Below, in pieces: positions 1 through 5,015 of a DNA stretch of 5,015 nt (its first letter is position 1; each line of letters starts with the position of its first letter). This DNA comes from T1Sed10-7 sp040904745 (lineage in GTDB: Bacteria > Actinomycetota > Nitriliruptoria > Nitriliruptorales > Nitriliruptoraceae), in assembly GCA_040904745.1 (NCBI GenBank), contig JBBDSW010000123.1:1-5015 (forward strand), written 5' to 3'. The position numbers and the translations under genes are program-made. The notes under the pieces are model-generated. The model ran no database searches and was not told where the DNA came from. It was given only the letters and a program-made list of their open reading frames with translations.

Positions 1-97
1 CCTCCATACCGGCGTCACGCAGAGCCCGTGCGACCACCTTGGCGCCACGGTCGTGTCCGTCCAAGCCCGGCTTGGCCACGATCACGCGGATCGCCAC
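1..97 (-). CDS. Methylmalonyl-CoA mutase-type cobalamin-binding subunit (N-terminal part, cut by window edge)
   Basis: Only the first 32 codons are inside the window, and the gene continues beyond the left edge. Translating the minus strand from GTG at 97 gives VAIRVIVAKPGLDGHDRG, followed by AKVVARALRDAGMEG/E. The DGHDRG segment (residues 14-19) contains the DxHxxG cobalamin-binding signature; the histidine at residue 16 would be the lower axial ligand of cobalt. In this family the domain binds adenosylcobalamin and works with a large catalytic subunit to interconvert methylmalonyl-CoA and succinyl-CoA, or a related acyl-CoA pair such as isobutyryl/butyryl-CoA. Because the protein starts right at the B12 domain, it is probably a stand-alone small subunit (typically about 130-140 residues) and not the C-terminus of a fused mutase. 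A ribosome site lies 9 nt upstream. Substrate specificity cannot be judged from this fragment. Confidence 0.88.
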   Translation of the reverse strand, partial: MAIRVIVAKPGLDGHDRGAKVVARALRDAGME

Positions 98-106
98 GGT
101 TCCACG

Positions 107-112
107 CCTCCC
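107..112 (-). promoter_or_regulatory. Ribosome binding site of the cobalamin-binding subunit gene
   Basis: The minus strand reads GGGAGG here, 9 nt before the GTG at 97. It supports GTG as the true start and shows that the protein begins immediately before the cobalamin-binding fold. Confidence 0.6.
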
Positions 113-133
113 GTCGGTGCGTCGGTCGCGGGG

Positions 134-139
134 AGCCTA
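134..139 (-). promoter_or_regulatory. Candidate -10 element for the cobalamin-binding subunit gene
   Basis: The minus strand reads TAGGCT, a TAnnnT match, placing a transcription start near position 127 and a 5' leader of about 30 nt that includes the GGGAGG ribosome site. No good -35 hexamer is seen at the expected distance. The call rests on one short motif in a GC-rich divergent intergenic region and is weak. Confidence 0.25.
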
Positions 140-214
140 GCCGGAAGCTGCACGCGCCACGAAGAGCGTGCGGGAGCTCGGTCGCGCGCATGCCGAGCGA
201 AGGCCGCCCATCGG

Positions 215-220
215 TACCTT
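215..220 (+). promoter_or_regulatory. Candidate -10 element giving a leaderless transcript for the membrane protein gene
   Basis: TACCTT on the plus strand fits TAnnnT and ends 8 nt before the ATG at 229. A transcript starting at the usual distance would begin at or within a base or two of that ATG. No Shine-Dalgarno sequence precedes the ATG (the bases before it are TTCGCGCCGG), so leaderless initiation, common in Actinobacteria, would explain both facts. The -35 region is poor (TGCCGA at about 191-196, 18 nt upstream). Confidence 0.4.
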
Positions 221-228
221 CGCGCCGG

Positions 229-756
229 ATGAGTGACAAACGCGACGAGGTGGACGGCCTCGAGTTCGGCCCCTCCGGCTATCTCCCGGAGCGGGCCTCC
301 AAGCGTGCTCGCAAGATCGTGCTCCGCTCCCCGCTGGGACTCCAGTGGGTCGTCGCGTCGCTGGTCGCCGGACTCGTGGTGGTCGTGGCCGGCGTGCTGT
401 TCCTGCAGCGCAGCGGCGCGCCCCCCGCAGAACCGTGGGTCCCGGCCGCCCGCCTGGCCGAGCTCGGCAGCGCACACGTCGTGGAGGACCTCGACGTCCT
501 GCTCGTCCCGGGGGCCGGGCGTATCCGTGCGTTCGCGACCGCGGACGACATCTCCTACTGCGAGGCGAGCAACCGGCTGGAGTCACCGGACGGGGAGGTC
601 TGGAGCCTGACCGGTCGCGGTCTGGGTGGCGCGCCGTCGCTGGACGAGCACCCGACACGCATCCAGGACGACACCGTCTACGTGGATCCGACCGTGCGTG
701 CGCCGGGCCCCGATGCCTCGGATGAGCGGGCCGAGCCGGGCTGCGCGGGAACATGA
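229..756 (+). CDS. Single-pass membrane protein with a degenerate Rieske-like extracytoplasmic domain
   Basis: This is a 175-residue protein. A basic cytoplasmic N-terminus (PERASKRARKIVLR, about residues 20-33) precedes one hydrophobic segment at about 38-59, which would leave residues 60-175 outside the membrane under the positive-inside rule. No lipobox or cleavable signal is evident. In the outer domain, residues 80-153 follow the strand and turn order of Rieske [2Fe-2S] domains: a VEDLDVLLVP strand, GRIRAFAT, then ISYCEASNRLESPDGEVWSL, TGRGLGGAP and a closing TRIQDDTVYVDP strand. However, the paired CxH and CxxH ligands are absent; only Cys111 lies in the cluster region, and Cys172 is near the tail. 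A cluster is therefore unlikely, and the domain may be a structural or protein-contact module. This is inference from pattern, not a family match. The same frame stays open upstream to position 28, but ATG 229 is preferred because it gives a sensible N-terminus and sits beside a -10 element. ATG 190 is the alternative. The gene is divergent from the cobalamin-binding subunit gene and convergent with the SRPBCC gene. Confidence 0.72.
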   Translation: MSDKRDEVDGLEFGPSGYLPERASKRARKIVLRSPLGLQWVVASLVAGLVVVVAGVLFLQRSGAPPAEPWVPAARLAELGSAHVVEDLDVLLVPGAGRIRAFATADDISYCEASNRLESPDGEVWSLTGRGLGGAPSLDEHPTRIQDDTVYVDPTVRAPGPDASDERAEPGCAGT

Positions 757-776
757 CCGTGGACGGCACCGCGCGG

Positions 777-790
777 GGTCGCCGGCGACC
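777..790. terminator. Perfect 14-bp palindrome between convergent genes (possible weak bidirectional terminator)
   Basis: GGTCGCCGGCGACC is its own reverse complement and lies in the 46-bp gap between the stop at 756 and the convergent stop at 803. As RNA it could fold only into a short GC stem of 4-5 bp, and no T-tract follows on either strand, so it is a poor intrinsic terminator by the classical model. Position is the main argument. It could also be a chance palindrome or a protein-binding site. Confidence 0.25.
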
Positions 791-802
791 GTGACCGTGG
801 GC

Positions 803-1279
803 TCAGGCGATGTCTTCGTCCGCCTCGTGATCGGCGACCGTCCCGGTGAGGGCCAACTCCTCGAGGCGGACGAGGGTCCGGCGCATGGAGGCCAGGTTCC
901 GCTTGGGATAGCCAGCGAGTTCGAGTGCGAGCTTGGCCTTGGCCCTGGACCAGTCGAAGGTCTCGGTCACCTCGGTACCCCCGTCGACGTCCCGGAAGGC
1001 GTAGCGCCACCGGTGACCGTGGAAGTGCCGCCACGCGATCCGCTCCCCCTCGACGAACTCCACCACCCGGTTGATGATCCGGTAACTGGTCCCGTGCTGC
1101 ATGTCCATGCCGAAGGTGGCGTCGAGGTGGAGGCGTTCCGGAAGCCCCGGGAGGACCTTGGTCACCGTCCCGGAGCCGTCGATCACCGGGTGCTGACGGG
1201 GATCAGCGACGAGGTCGAACACCGCTTGCCGATCGGCGGGGATGATGCGGGTGGTCGAGACCTGGCGTTGCTTGGCCAT
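803..1279 (-). CDS. SRPBCC (START-like, polyketide cyclase/dehydrase type) family protein
   Basis: This is a 158-residue soluble protein. It begins with a beta strand and the helix typical of this fold (VSTTRIIPADRQAVFDLVAD, about residues 7-26). The segment DPRQHPVIDGSGTV (27-40) follows; to my knowledge it recurs in a group of actinobacterial SRPBCC proteins. Next come the curved-sheet strands, including RIINRVVEFVEGERIAWRHF (67-86) and TEVTETFDWS (102-111). The long C-terminal helix that closes the ligand cavity spans about 124-145 (PKRNLASMRRTLVRLEELAL), followed by an acidic tail. SRPBCC proteins bind hydrophobic ligands in a deep pocket; this subgroup has no assigned reaction that I can name, so no substrate is claimed. 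The frame remains open far upstream, but ATG 1279 is chosen because AGGAG sits 6 nt before it and the upstream residues are low-complexity arginine-rich translation. It is preceded by 182 bp of intergenic DNA, so it probably has its own promoter and is not part of the upstream operon. Confidence 0.87.
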   Translation of the reverse strand: MAKQRQVSTTRIIPADRQAVFDLVADPRQHPVIDGSGTVTKVLPGLPERLHLDATFGMDMQHGTSYRIINRVVEFVEGERIAWRHFHGHRWRYAFRDVDGGTEVTETFDWSRAKAKLALELAGYPKRNLASMRRTLVRLEELALTGTVADHEADEDIA

Positions 1280-1285
1280 GGGAGG

Positions 1286-1290
1286 CTCCT
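1286..1290 (-). promoter_or_regulatory. Ribosome binding site that fixes the SRPBCC start
   Basis: The minus strand reads AGGAG, 6 nt before the ATG at 1279. The open frame extends about 360 bp further upstream, so this site is the main reason for choosing the short form that begins MAKQRQ. Confidence 0.7.
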
Positions 1291-1303
1291 TCGGTTTCCT
1301 GGG

Positions 1304-1390
1304 CGATGGGGTCGTCCACCCACCCTTCGGCGCCGTGCTCCGGTCCGATGGCCGCGAGCGATCGATGGTGCGGCCTCGCAACGGCGATGG
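1304..1390. repeat. Four copies of the hexamer CGATGG upstream of the SRPBCC gene
   Basis: CGATGG (CCATCG on the gene's own strand) occurs at 1304-1309, 1346-1351, 1363-1368 and 1385-1390, within the 182-bp gap 1280-1461. The copy at 1363 sits in the small palindrome ATCGAT. The spacings (42, 17 and 22 bp) are irregular. The gap also contains no TA dinucleotide, so no TAnnnT -10 element can be placed in it. These may be regulator half-sites or chance in GC-rich DNA. No gene is supported in this gap. Confidence 0.3.
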
Positions 1391-1427
1391 ACGGACACCT
1401 CGCCTGGAGCGACCATGGACGCGTCGA

Positions 1428-1445
1428 GCGGCGCGCGTTCGCCGC
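1428..1445 (-). terminator. GC-rich hairpin downstream of the O-acetyltransferase gene
   Basis: GCGGCG at 1428-1433 pairs with CGCCGC at 1440-1445 around a 6-nt loop, 17 nt after the acetyltransferase stop in its direction of transcription. It lacks a T-tract. It could be a weak terminator ending the three-gene operon, but 6-bp GC stems are common by chance at this base composition. Confidence 0.25.
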
Positions 1446-1461
1446 ACGCCTGGCCTGGCCG

Positions 1462-2046
1462 TCACCGATCCGGCGGGGTGACCCGATCCGCCTCGCCGAT
1501 CGCGCGCAACGGCCGCGCTGGTGAACCCACCGCGACGACCCCGGCCGGCAGGTCCTTGGTCACGATCGACCCCGCCCCCACGACCGTGTCGTCTCCGATC
1601 GCCACACCGGGTAGCACGACGACGCCTCCTCCGAGCCACACGTTGTCACCGATGCTGATGGGTGCGCCCGACTCCCACCCGACGCGGCGGGTCACGGGAT
1701 CGACCGGGTGGGTGGCGGTCAACAGCTGGACCCGGGTGGCGAGCTGGCAGGCGACACCGATGTGGACGTCGACGACATCGAGGATGATGCAGTCGTAGTT
1801 GATGAAGGTCCCGGCGCCGATGCTGATCGGGAAGCCGTAGTCGCACCGGAACGTCGGCTTGATCACGACGCCCTCGCCCACCGCCCCGAGCAGCTGCTGC
1901 ATCAGGCCGGCACGGAGCGCCTCCTCCTCGTGCGATGAGGTGTTGAAGCGCGCGAGCAGGTCCTGTGCCCGACCCTGTGCGGCGAGCAGCTCGGGATCGT
2001 CGGCGAGGTAGAGCTCACCGCGCCGCATCCGCTCCATCATCGACAT
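1462..2046 (-). CDS. Sugar O-acetyltransferase, maltose/galactoside acetyltransferase type
   Basis: This 194-residue protein is close in size to E. coli Maa (about 183) and LacA (203). The N-terminal Mac domain is clear: MERMRRGELYLADDPELLAA and a helix ending RFN (about residues 4-35). It is followed by a left-handed beta helix of hexapeptide repeats, seen at ISIGAGTFINYDCIILD (74-90), VDVHIGVACQLATRVQLLT (92-110), ISIGDNVWLGGGVVVLPGVA (130-149) and IGDDTVVGAGSIVTKDLPAG (150-169). The catalytic histidine is His113 in ATHPVDP, matching the LacA/Maa THPV site. The PAGVVAVGSPARPLRAI ending is typical of the family. The enzyme transfers acetyl from acetyl-CoA to a hydroxyl of a sugar or similar acceptor, probably as a cytoplasmic trimer. 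The true acceptor is unknown and could be a cell-envelope or detoxification substrate. It is the last gene of the putative operon, 33 nt after the transporter gene. All key residues are present. Confidence 0.92.
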   Translation of the reverse strand: MSMMERMRRGELYLADDPELLAAQGRAQDLLARFNTSSHEEEALRAGLMQQLLGAVGEGVVIKPTFRCDYGFPISIGAGTFINYDCIILDVVDVHIGVACQLATRVQLLTATHPVDPVTRRVGWESGAPISIGDNVWLGGGVVVLPGVAIGDDTVVGAGSIVTKDLPAGVVAVGSPARPLRAIGEADRVTPPDR

Positions 2047-2051
2047 CTGCG

Positions 2052-2057
2052 CCCTCC
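2052..2057 (-). promoter_or_regulatory. Ribosome binding site that selects the first of several ATGs in the acetyltransferase gene
   Basis: The minus strand reads GGAGGG, 5 nt before the ATG at 2046. Other ATG codons follow at residues 3, 4 and 7; the spacing favours the first, with residue 3 (11 nt away) as the alternative. The site lies in the 33-nt gap after the transporter stop, so this gene is translated independently even if co-transcribed. Confidence 0.65.
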
Positions 2058-2079
2058 AGGAGGAGGAACGTAGCGGCCC

Positions 2080-2655
2080 TCAACCACCCAGCCCCTGTGC
2101 CAACAGCAGCGCTCCGAAGACCAGGAAGGCGCCAGCGGCGACCACGCGCAGCGCCTTCTCCGGGAGCCGCGAGCCGATCACGGTGGCGAGTGCGATCGCG
2201 ATGCCGCTGGCCGCGGTCATCCCGGCGCCGGCACCGAGCCACGTCGGTACCGCCGGTCGCGCGCTCGCGAGGGTGATCGTCGCCAGCATGGTCTTGTCTC
2301 CGAACTCGGCGACGAGGAACGCGAGCGTCACGCCGAGGAGCACCGAGCCACCCGCCGGCCGGCTCGTGTCCTCCTCGTCGTCATCGTCCTCGCCCCGGAG
2401 CGTGAGGAGACCGAACACGACGAACAGGACCCCACCGGCGATCGCCACGGCGTCCTCGGGCAGCGCCGCCCCGATCCCCGCGCCGACGAGCGTGGACACC
2501 CCCAGCATCGTGAACGCCGCGATCGCGATGCCCGACAGCACGGGAAGGGGCCGGAAGCGCGCGGCGAAGGCGATCGCGAGCAGCATCGACTTGTCGCCCA
2601 GTTCGGCCAGGAACACGAGCCCGAAGCTCGTCAGGAGTGGTTCGATCACCGTCAC
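2080..2655 (-). CDS. GDT1/TMEM165 (UPF0016) family divalent-cation transporter, probably Mn2+/Ca2+
   Basis: This 191-residue integral membrane protein has the two-repeat design of the family. Each half carries one signature motif: ELGDKS at residues 18-23 and EFGDKT at 117-122. The acidic residues in them (Glu18, Asp21, Glu117, Asp120) are those thought to bind the cation. Hydrophobic segments lie at about 6-27, 36-58, 70-87, 104-127, 137-160 and 170-189, giving six membrane helices in a 3+3 arrangement. The linker between the halves is strongly acidic (GEDDDDEEDTS, 88-98). Known relatives move Mn2+ or Ca2+ across membranes: bacterial MneA-type proteins export manganese, cyanobacterial Mnx moves it into the thylakoid, and yeast Gdt1 and human TMEM165 act in the Golgi. 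The start is GTG 2655, or GTG 2649 two codons later; neither has a good ribosome site. The gene begins 21 nt after the helicase stop, so translation may depend on ribosomes finishing the helicase. Confidence 0.92.
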   Translation of the reverse strand: MTVIEPLLTSFGLVFLAELGDKSMLLAIAFAARFRPLPVLSGIAIAAFTMLGVSTLVGAGIGAALPEDAVAIAGGVLFVVFGLLTLRGEDDDDEEDTSRPAGGSVLLGVTLAFLVAEFGDKTMLATITLASARPAVPTWLGAGAGMTAASGIAIALATVIGSRLPEKALRVVAAGAFLVFGALLLAQGLGG

Positions 2656-2676
2656 GGACCCGATCGCGTCGAGGTG

Positions 2677-4959
2677 TCAGCCGCGCCGCACGAGCGGGGC
2701 GTAGGCGAGCATCAGGTGTTTGCGCCCTTCGTCGACGAAGTCGACCTCCGCTTCGGCGCGCTCCCCCTCCCCGGACAGGGAGATGATGCATCCGTCGCCG
2801 AACTTGGGGTGGCTGACGTCGTCGCCGACGTGGAACTCGGCGCCGGCGACCTCCAGCACCTCGCGGTTGCGGGCCCGCCGCGCCGGGGACGAGCGCAACG
2901 TCGAGCCGCGTTCCTCCACGAGATCGACGGGAAGCTGGTCGAGGAACCGCGAGGGTGGGTTGGCGTTCGTCCCACCCCACAGGGTGCGGTGCTCGGCGTG
3001 GCTCAGGTGGAGGCGGTCCTGCGCCCGGGTCATCCCGACGTAGGCGAGGCGACGCTCCTCCTCGAGCTGCTCGGGCTCGGAGAGGGAGCGCACGTGCGGG
3101 AACACGCCGTCCTCCATCCCGACGAGGAACACGTGCGGGTACTCGAGCCCCTTGGCGGTGTGCAGGGTCATGAGGGTGACGCGGCCCTCGTCCACCGCGG
3201 GCTCGCTCGCCCCCGCGGCTGCCGCGTCGGTGGCGACACCCGCGGCCACGTCGGTGGCGACACCCGCGGCCACGTCGGTGGCGACACCCGCGGCTGCCGT
3301 CGTCGCGAGCTGGTCCTGGTCGCTGACCAGGGTCACCGACTCGAGGAAGGCGGCCAGGCCCTCGGGCCCGGACTCCTGCCCACCACGCTCGGCGACCTCC
3401 TGGGCGACCGAACGAAGCTCCTTCAGGTTCTCGACCCGACCGACGGCTTCCACGGTGCGCTCGGCCTCGAGCTCGGCGAGGTAGCCGGTGCGGTCCCAGA
3501 TCAGCGCCAGCAGGTCCGCGATGGAGAGATCGTGCTCCAGCTCGGTCCGGAGCCCATCGAGCAGGTCGACGAAGGAGGTCACGGCCGCGACCGCACGCGC
3601 CGCCAGACCCTGGACCACCTCGGCGTCCCGGCAGGCAGCGAGGAAGGTCATGCCTTCCCGCCGGGCGTGCCAATCGAGCGCCTCGATGGTGCGGGCCCCG
3701 ATACCTCGCCGCGGCAGGTTGATGATGCGCCGTGCCGCGACGTCATCGGCCGGGTTGACGAGCAGGCGTGCGTAGGCGAGGACGTCCTTGATCTCCTTGC
3801 GCTCGTAGAACCGCACACCGCCGATCACCCGGTAGGGCAGGCCGACGCGGATGAACACGTCCTCGAGCACCCGCGACTGCGCGTTGGTCCGGTAGAAGAC
3901 GGCGATGTCGTCGAACGTTGCCCCCTCCGCCCGGAGCTTCTCGGCCTCCTCGGCGACGAAGGCGGCCTCGTCGTGCTCGTCGTCGGCGTGGTAGCGCACG
4001 ACCGGTGCACCGATCCCGCGGTCGGTCCACAGCTCGGCGCGACGGCTGACGCTGCCCGGCGCGATCACGGCGTTGGCCGCATCCAGGATCGTCTGCGTGG
4101 AGCGGTAGTTGCGGTCGAGGACGATCACCTCGGCATCCGGGTGGTCGGTCTCGAAGTCGAGGATGTTCTGGATCGTCGCGCCGCGGAAGCTGTAGACGCC
4201 CTGCTGCGGGTCGCCGACGACCATCACGTTGTGGTGCGCCCCGGAGAGCAGCTCGACGAGGTGGTACTGGGCGCGGTTGGTGTCCTGGTACTCGTCCACC
4301 ATCACGTGGCTGAACCGGCGCTGGTAGTGCTCGAGGACGGGATCGAACAGCTGCAGCAGCGTGACCGTCTTGCCGATGAGATCGTCGAAGTCCAGTGCGT
4401 TGGCCTTGAAGAGCCGATCCTCGTAGGCGCTGTACACCTCGGCGATCTGGATGTCCGGCCAACCGGTGGCCCGGGACCGGTAGGTCTCGTGGTCGACCAG
4501 TTCGTCCTTGGCGTTGGAGATGGCCGTCTGGATCGCGCGGGGGGTGAGCCGCTTGTCATCGACGCGGAGGTCCTTGGCGATCTGAGCGATCAGACGGTTG
4601 GAATCCTGGGCGTCGTAGATCGTGAACGAGCTCTTGTAGCCCAGCCGCGGGAGCTCCTTGCGCAGGATCCGCACGCACGCCTTGTGGAAGGTGGTGACCC
4701 ACATCCGCTCGCCGAGGCGTTGGCCGAGCAGTCCCCCGACCCGCGCGGCCATCTCGCCGGCGGCCTTGTTGGTGAAGGTGATCGCCAGTACCTCGAAGGG
4801 ACTCACGCCGTGGTCACCTACCAGGTGTGCCAGCCGATGGGTGAGGACCCGCGTCTTGCCGGATCCCGCGCCGGCGACCACCAGGACGGGGCCGTCGATG
4901 GCGGTGACGGCGGCGCGCTGAGCATCGTTCAGGCCGGCGAGGAGCGGCGAGTCGGCCAC
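2677..4959 (-). CDS. pcrA: ATP-dependent DNA helicase of the UvrD/PcrA family
   Basis: This 760-residue superfamily 1A helicase has a full motif set. The Q motif is LNDAQ (10-14); Walker A AGAGSGKT is at 29-36 with Lys35; motif Ia TFTNKAA is at 61-67; motif Ib TTFHKACVRILR is at 89-100. Walker B DEYQDTN is at 222-228, motif III GDPQQGVYSFRGA at 249-261, and motif IV LDRNYRS at 281-287. Motif V TLMTLHTAKGLEYP is at 595-608, and motif VI EERRLAYVGMTRAQDRL at 634-650 with the probable arginine finger Arg645. Residues about 707-758 (FHVGDDVSHPKFGDGCIISL and following) form the Tudor-like domain that contacts RNA polymerase in PcrA proteins. The enzyme unwinds DNA 3' to 5' in nucleotide excision repair and removes recombinase or RNA polymerase from DNA. 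Oddities: motif III reads PQQG where DQS is usual, and residues about 556-580 are a triplicated Ala-rich insert. The GTG start at 4959 is supported by AGGA 7 nt upstream. PcrA is preferred over UvrD from the Tudor tail and the likely host phylum; the paralogue UvrD2 is less likely because no HRDC-like domain is seen. Confidence 0.95.
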   Translation of the reverse strand: MADSPLLAGLNDAQRAAVTAIDGPVLVVAGAGSGKTRVLTHRLAHLVGDHGVSPFEVLAITFTNKAAGEMAARVGGLLGQRLGERMWVTTFHKACVRILRKELPRLGYKSSFTIYDAQDSNRLIAQIAKDLRVDDKRLTPRAIQTAISNAKDELVDHETYRSRATGWPDIQIAEVYSAYEDRLFKANALDFDDLIGKTVTLLQLFDPVLEHYQRRFSHVMVDEYQDTNRAQYHLVELLSGAHHNVMVVGDPQQGVYSFRGATIQNILDFETDHPDAEVIVLDRNYRSTQTILDAANAVIAPGSVSRRAELWTDRGIGAPVVRYHADDEHDEAAFVAEEAEKLRAEGATFDDIAVFYRTNAQSRVLEDVFIRVGLPYRVIGGVRFYERKEIKDVLAYARLLVNPADDVAARRIINLPRRGIGARTIEALDWHARREGMTFLAACRDAEVVQGLAARAVAAVTSFVDLLDGLRTELEHDLSIADLLALIWDRTGYLAELEAERTVEAVGRVENLKELRSVAQEVAERGGQESGPEGLAAFLESVTLVSDQDQLATTAAAGVATDVAAGVATDVAAGVATDAAAAGASEPAVDEGRVTLMTLHTAKGLEYPHVFLVGMEDGVFPHVRSLSEPEQLEEERRLAYVGMTRAQDRLHLSHAEHRTLWGGTNANPPSRFLDQLPVDLVEERGSTLRSSPARRARNREVLEVAGAEFHVGDDVSHPKFGDGCIISLSGEGERAEAEVDFVDEGRKHLMLAYAPLVRRG
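3221..3292 (-). repeat. Three tandem copies of a 24-bp unit inside the helicase gene
   Basis: Copies lie at 3221-3244, 3245-3268 and 3269-3292. The second and third are identical over 24 bp, and the first differs by one base (GCCGCG against GCCACG). A shared 13-bp segment, CCCGCGGCTGCCG, lies at both edges (3212-3224 and 3287-3299). Because 24 is divisible by 3 the reading frame is kept, and each unit adds eight residues of the type AGVATDVA. The array falls at about helicase residues 556-580, in the loop before motif V. It looks like recent slippage or unequal crossover expansion of a tolerated surface linker. Confidence 0.93.
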
Positions 4960-4966
4960 GGGTGGA

Positions 4967-4970
4967 TCCT
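4967..4970 (-). promoter_or_regulatory. Ribosome binding site supporting the GTG start of the helicase
   Basis: The minus strand reads AGGA, 7 nt before the GTG at 4959. The frame has no ATG or GTG further upstream inside the window, so a longer protein could only start beyond the right edge. The short N-terminus before the Q motif (nine residues) is normal for the family. The remaining 56 bp to the window edge presumably hold part of the operon promoter, but I see no convincing -10/-35 pair. Confidence 0.5.
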
Positions 4971-5015
4971 GTAGCGGGTCGGCGGTCGGTGCGGATGGCG
5001 CTGGCTGGTGCGGGG

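Noticed and set aside
28..228. N-terminal extension of the membrane protein frame back to GTG 28
   Set aside because: It would overlap the antisense cobalamin-binding subunit gene and add arginine-rich sequence with no domain. ATG 229 gives a normal cytoplasmic N-terminus before the membrane segment.
1280..1639. N-terminal extension of the SRPBCC frame upstream of ATG 1279
   Set aside because: The added residues are arginine- and glycine-rich low-complexity translation overlapping the acetyltransferase gene in another frame. AGGAG sits correctly before ATG 1279.
626..1798. A long plus-strand open frame of about 390 codons crossing three gene regions
   Set aside because: It overlaps the end of the membrane protein gene and runs antisense to the SRPBCC and acetyltransferase genes, both clearly recognised. 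Its composition changes along its length as expected for a shadow frame.
2656..2679. The helicase stop codon is in the same frame as the transporter start (24 nt apart), suggesting a possible readthrough fusion
   Set aside because: Frame agreement occurs by chance one time in three. Both proteins are complete, with normal lengths and ends, and nothing around the TGA suggests programmed readthrough.
3221..3292. The tandem repeats as a CRISPR array
   Set aside because: The 24-bp units are directly adjacent with no spacers, lie inside a coding frame and preserve it.
2381..3673. A minus-strand open frame of about 430 codons inside the helicase and transporter genes
   Set aside because: It is out of frame with both genes, very rich in Arg, Gly and Pro, and spans the boundary between two well-recognised proteins.
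2674..4974. A very long open frame on the plus strand (about 766 codons) opposite the helicase gene
   Set aside because: It is the antisense shadow of the helicase in GC-rich DNA. The minus-strand frame has every UvrD/PcrA motif, whereas the plus-strand translation shows no recognisable domain.

Overview
The window is about 5 kb of high-GC DNA with GTG starts, dense gene packing and one apparently leaderless gene. Together with the protein styles (a PcrA-like helicase with a C-terminal Tudor-like domain, and an SRPBCC protein of a kind common in Actinobacteria), this suggests an actinobacterial chromosome. A deep-branching high-GC lineage is possible, but the genus cannot be fixed from the sequence. 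No tRNA, rRNA, CRISPR array, insertion sequence or phage gene is visible.

Layout, left to right. (1) Positions 1-97, minus strand: the first 32 codons of a small cobalamin-binding subunit of the methylmalonyl-CoA mutase type, running off the left edge. (2) A divergent intergenic region of about 130 bp, with a candidate -10 element on each strand. (3) 229-756, plus strand: a 175-residue single-pass membrane protein whose outer domain looks like a Rieske fold that has lost its iron-sulfur ligands. (4) 803-1279, minus strand: an SRPBCC (START-like) protein, convergent with the preceding gene. (5) 1280-1461: an intergenic stretch with four copies of one hexamer and a GC-rich hairpin. (6) 1462-4959, minus strand: three closely spaced genes, probably one operon, transcribed in the order PcrA/UvrD-type helicase, GDT1/UPF0016 family cation transporter, maltose/galactoside-type O-acetyltransferase. 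The gaps are 21 and 33 nt.

Most of this is ordinary actinobacterial housekeeping content, and I do not see a convincing new multi-gene system. The points that merit a second look are the ligand-less Rieske-like membrane protein, a near-perfect 24-bp triplication inside the helicase gene just before motif V, a non-canonical helicase motif III, and the co-linear helicase/manganese-type transporter arrangement.
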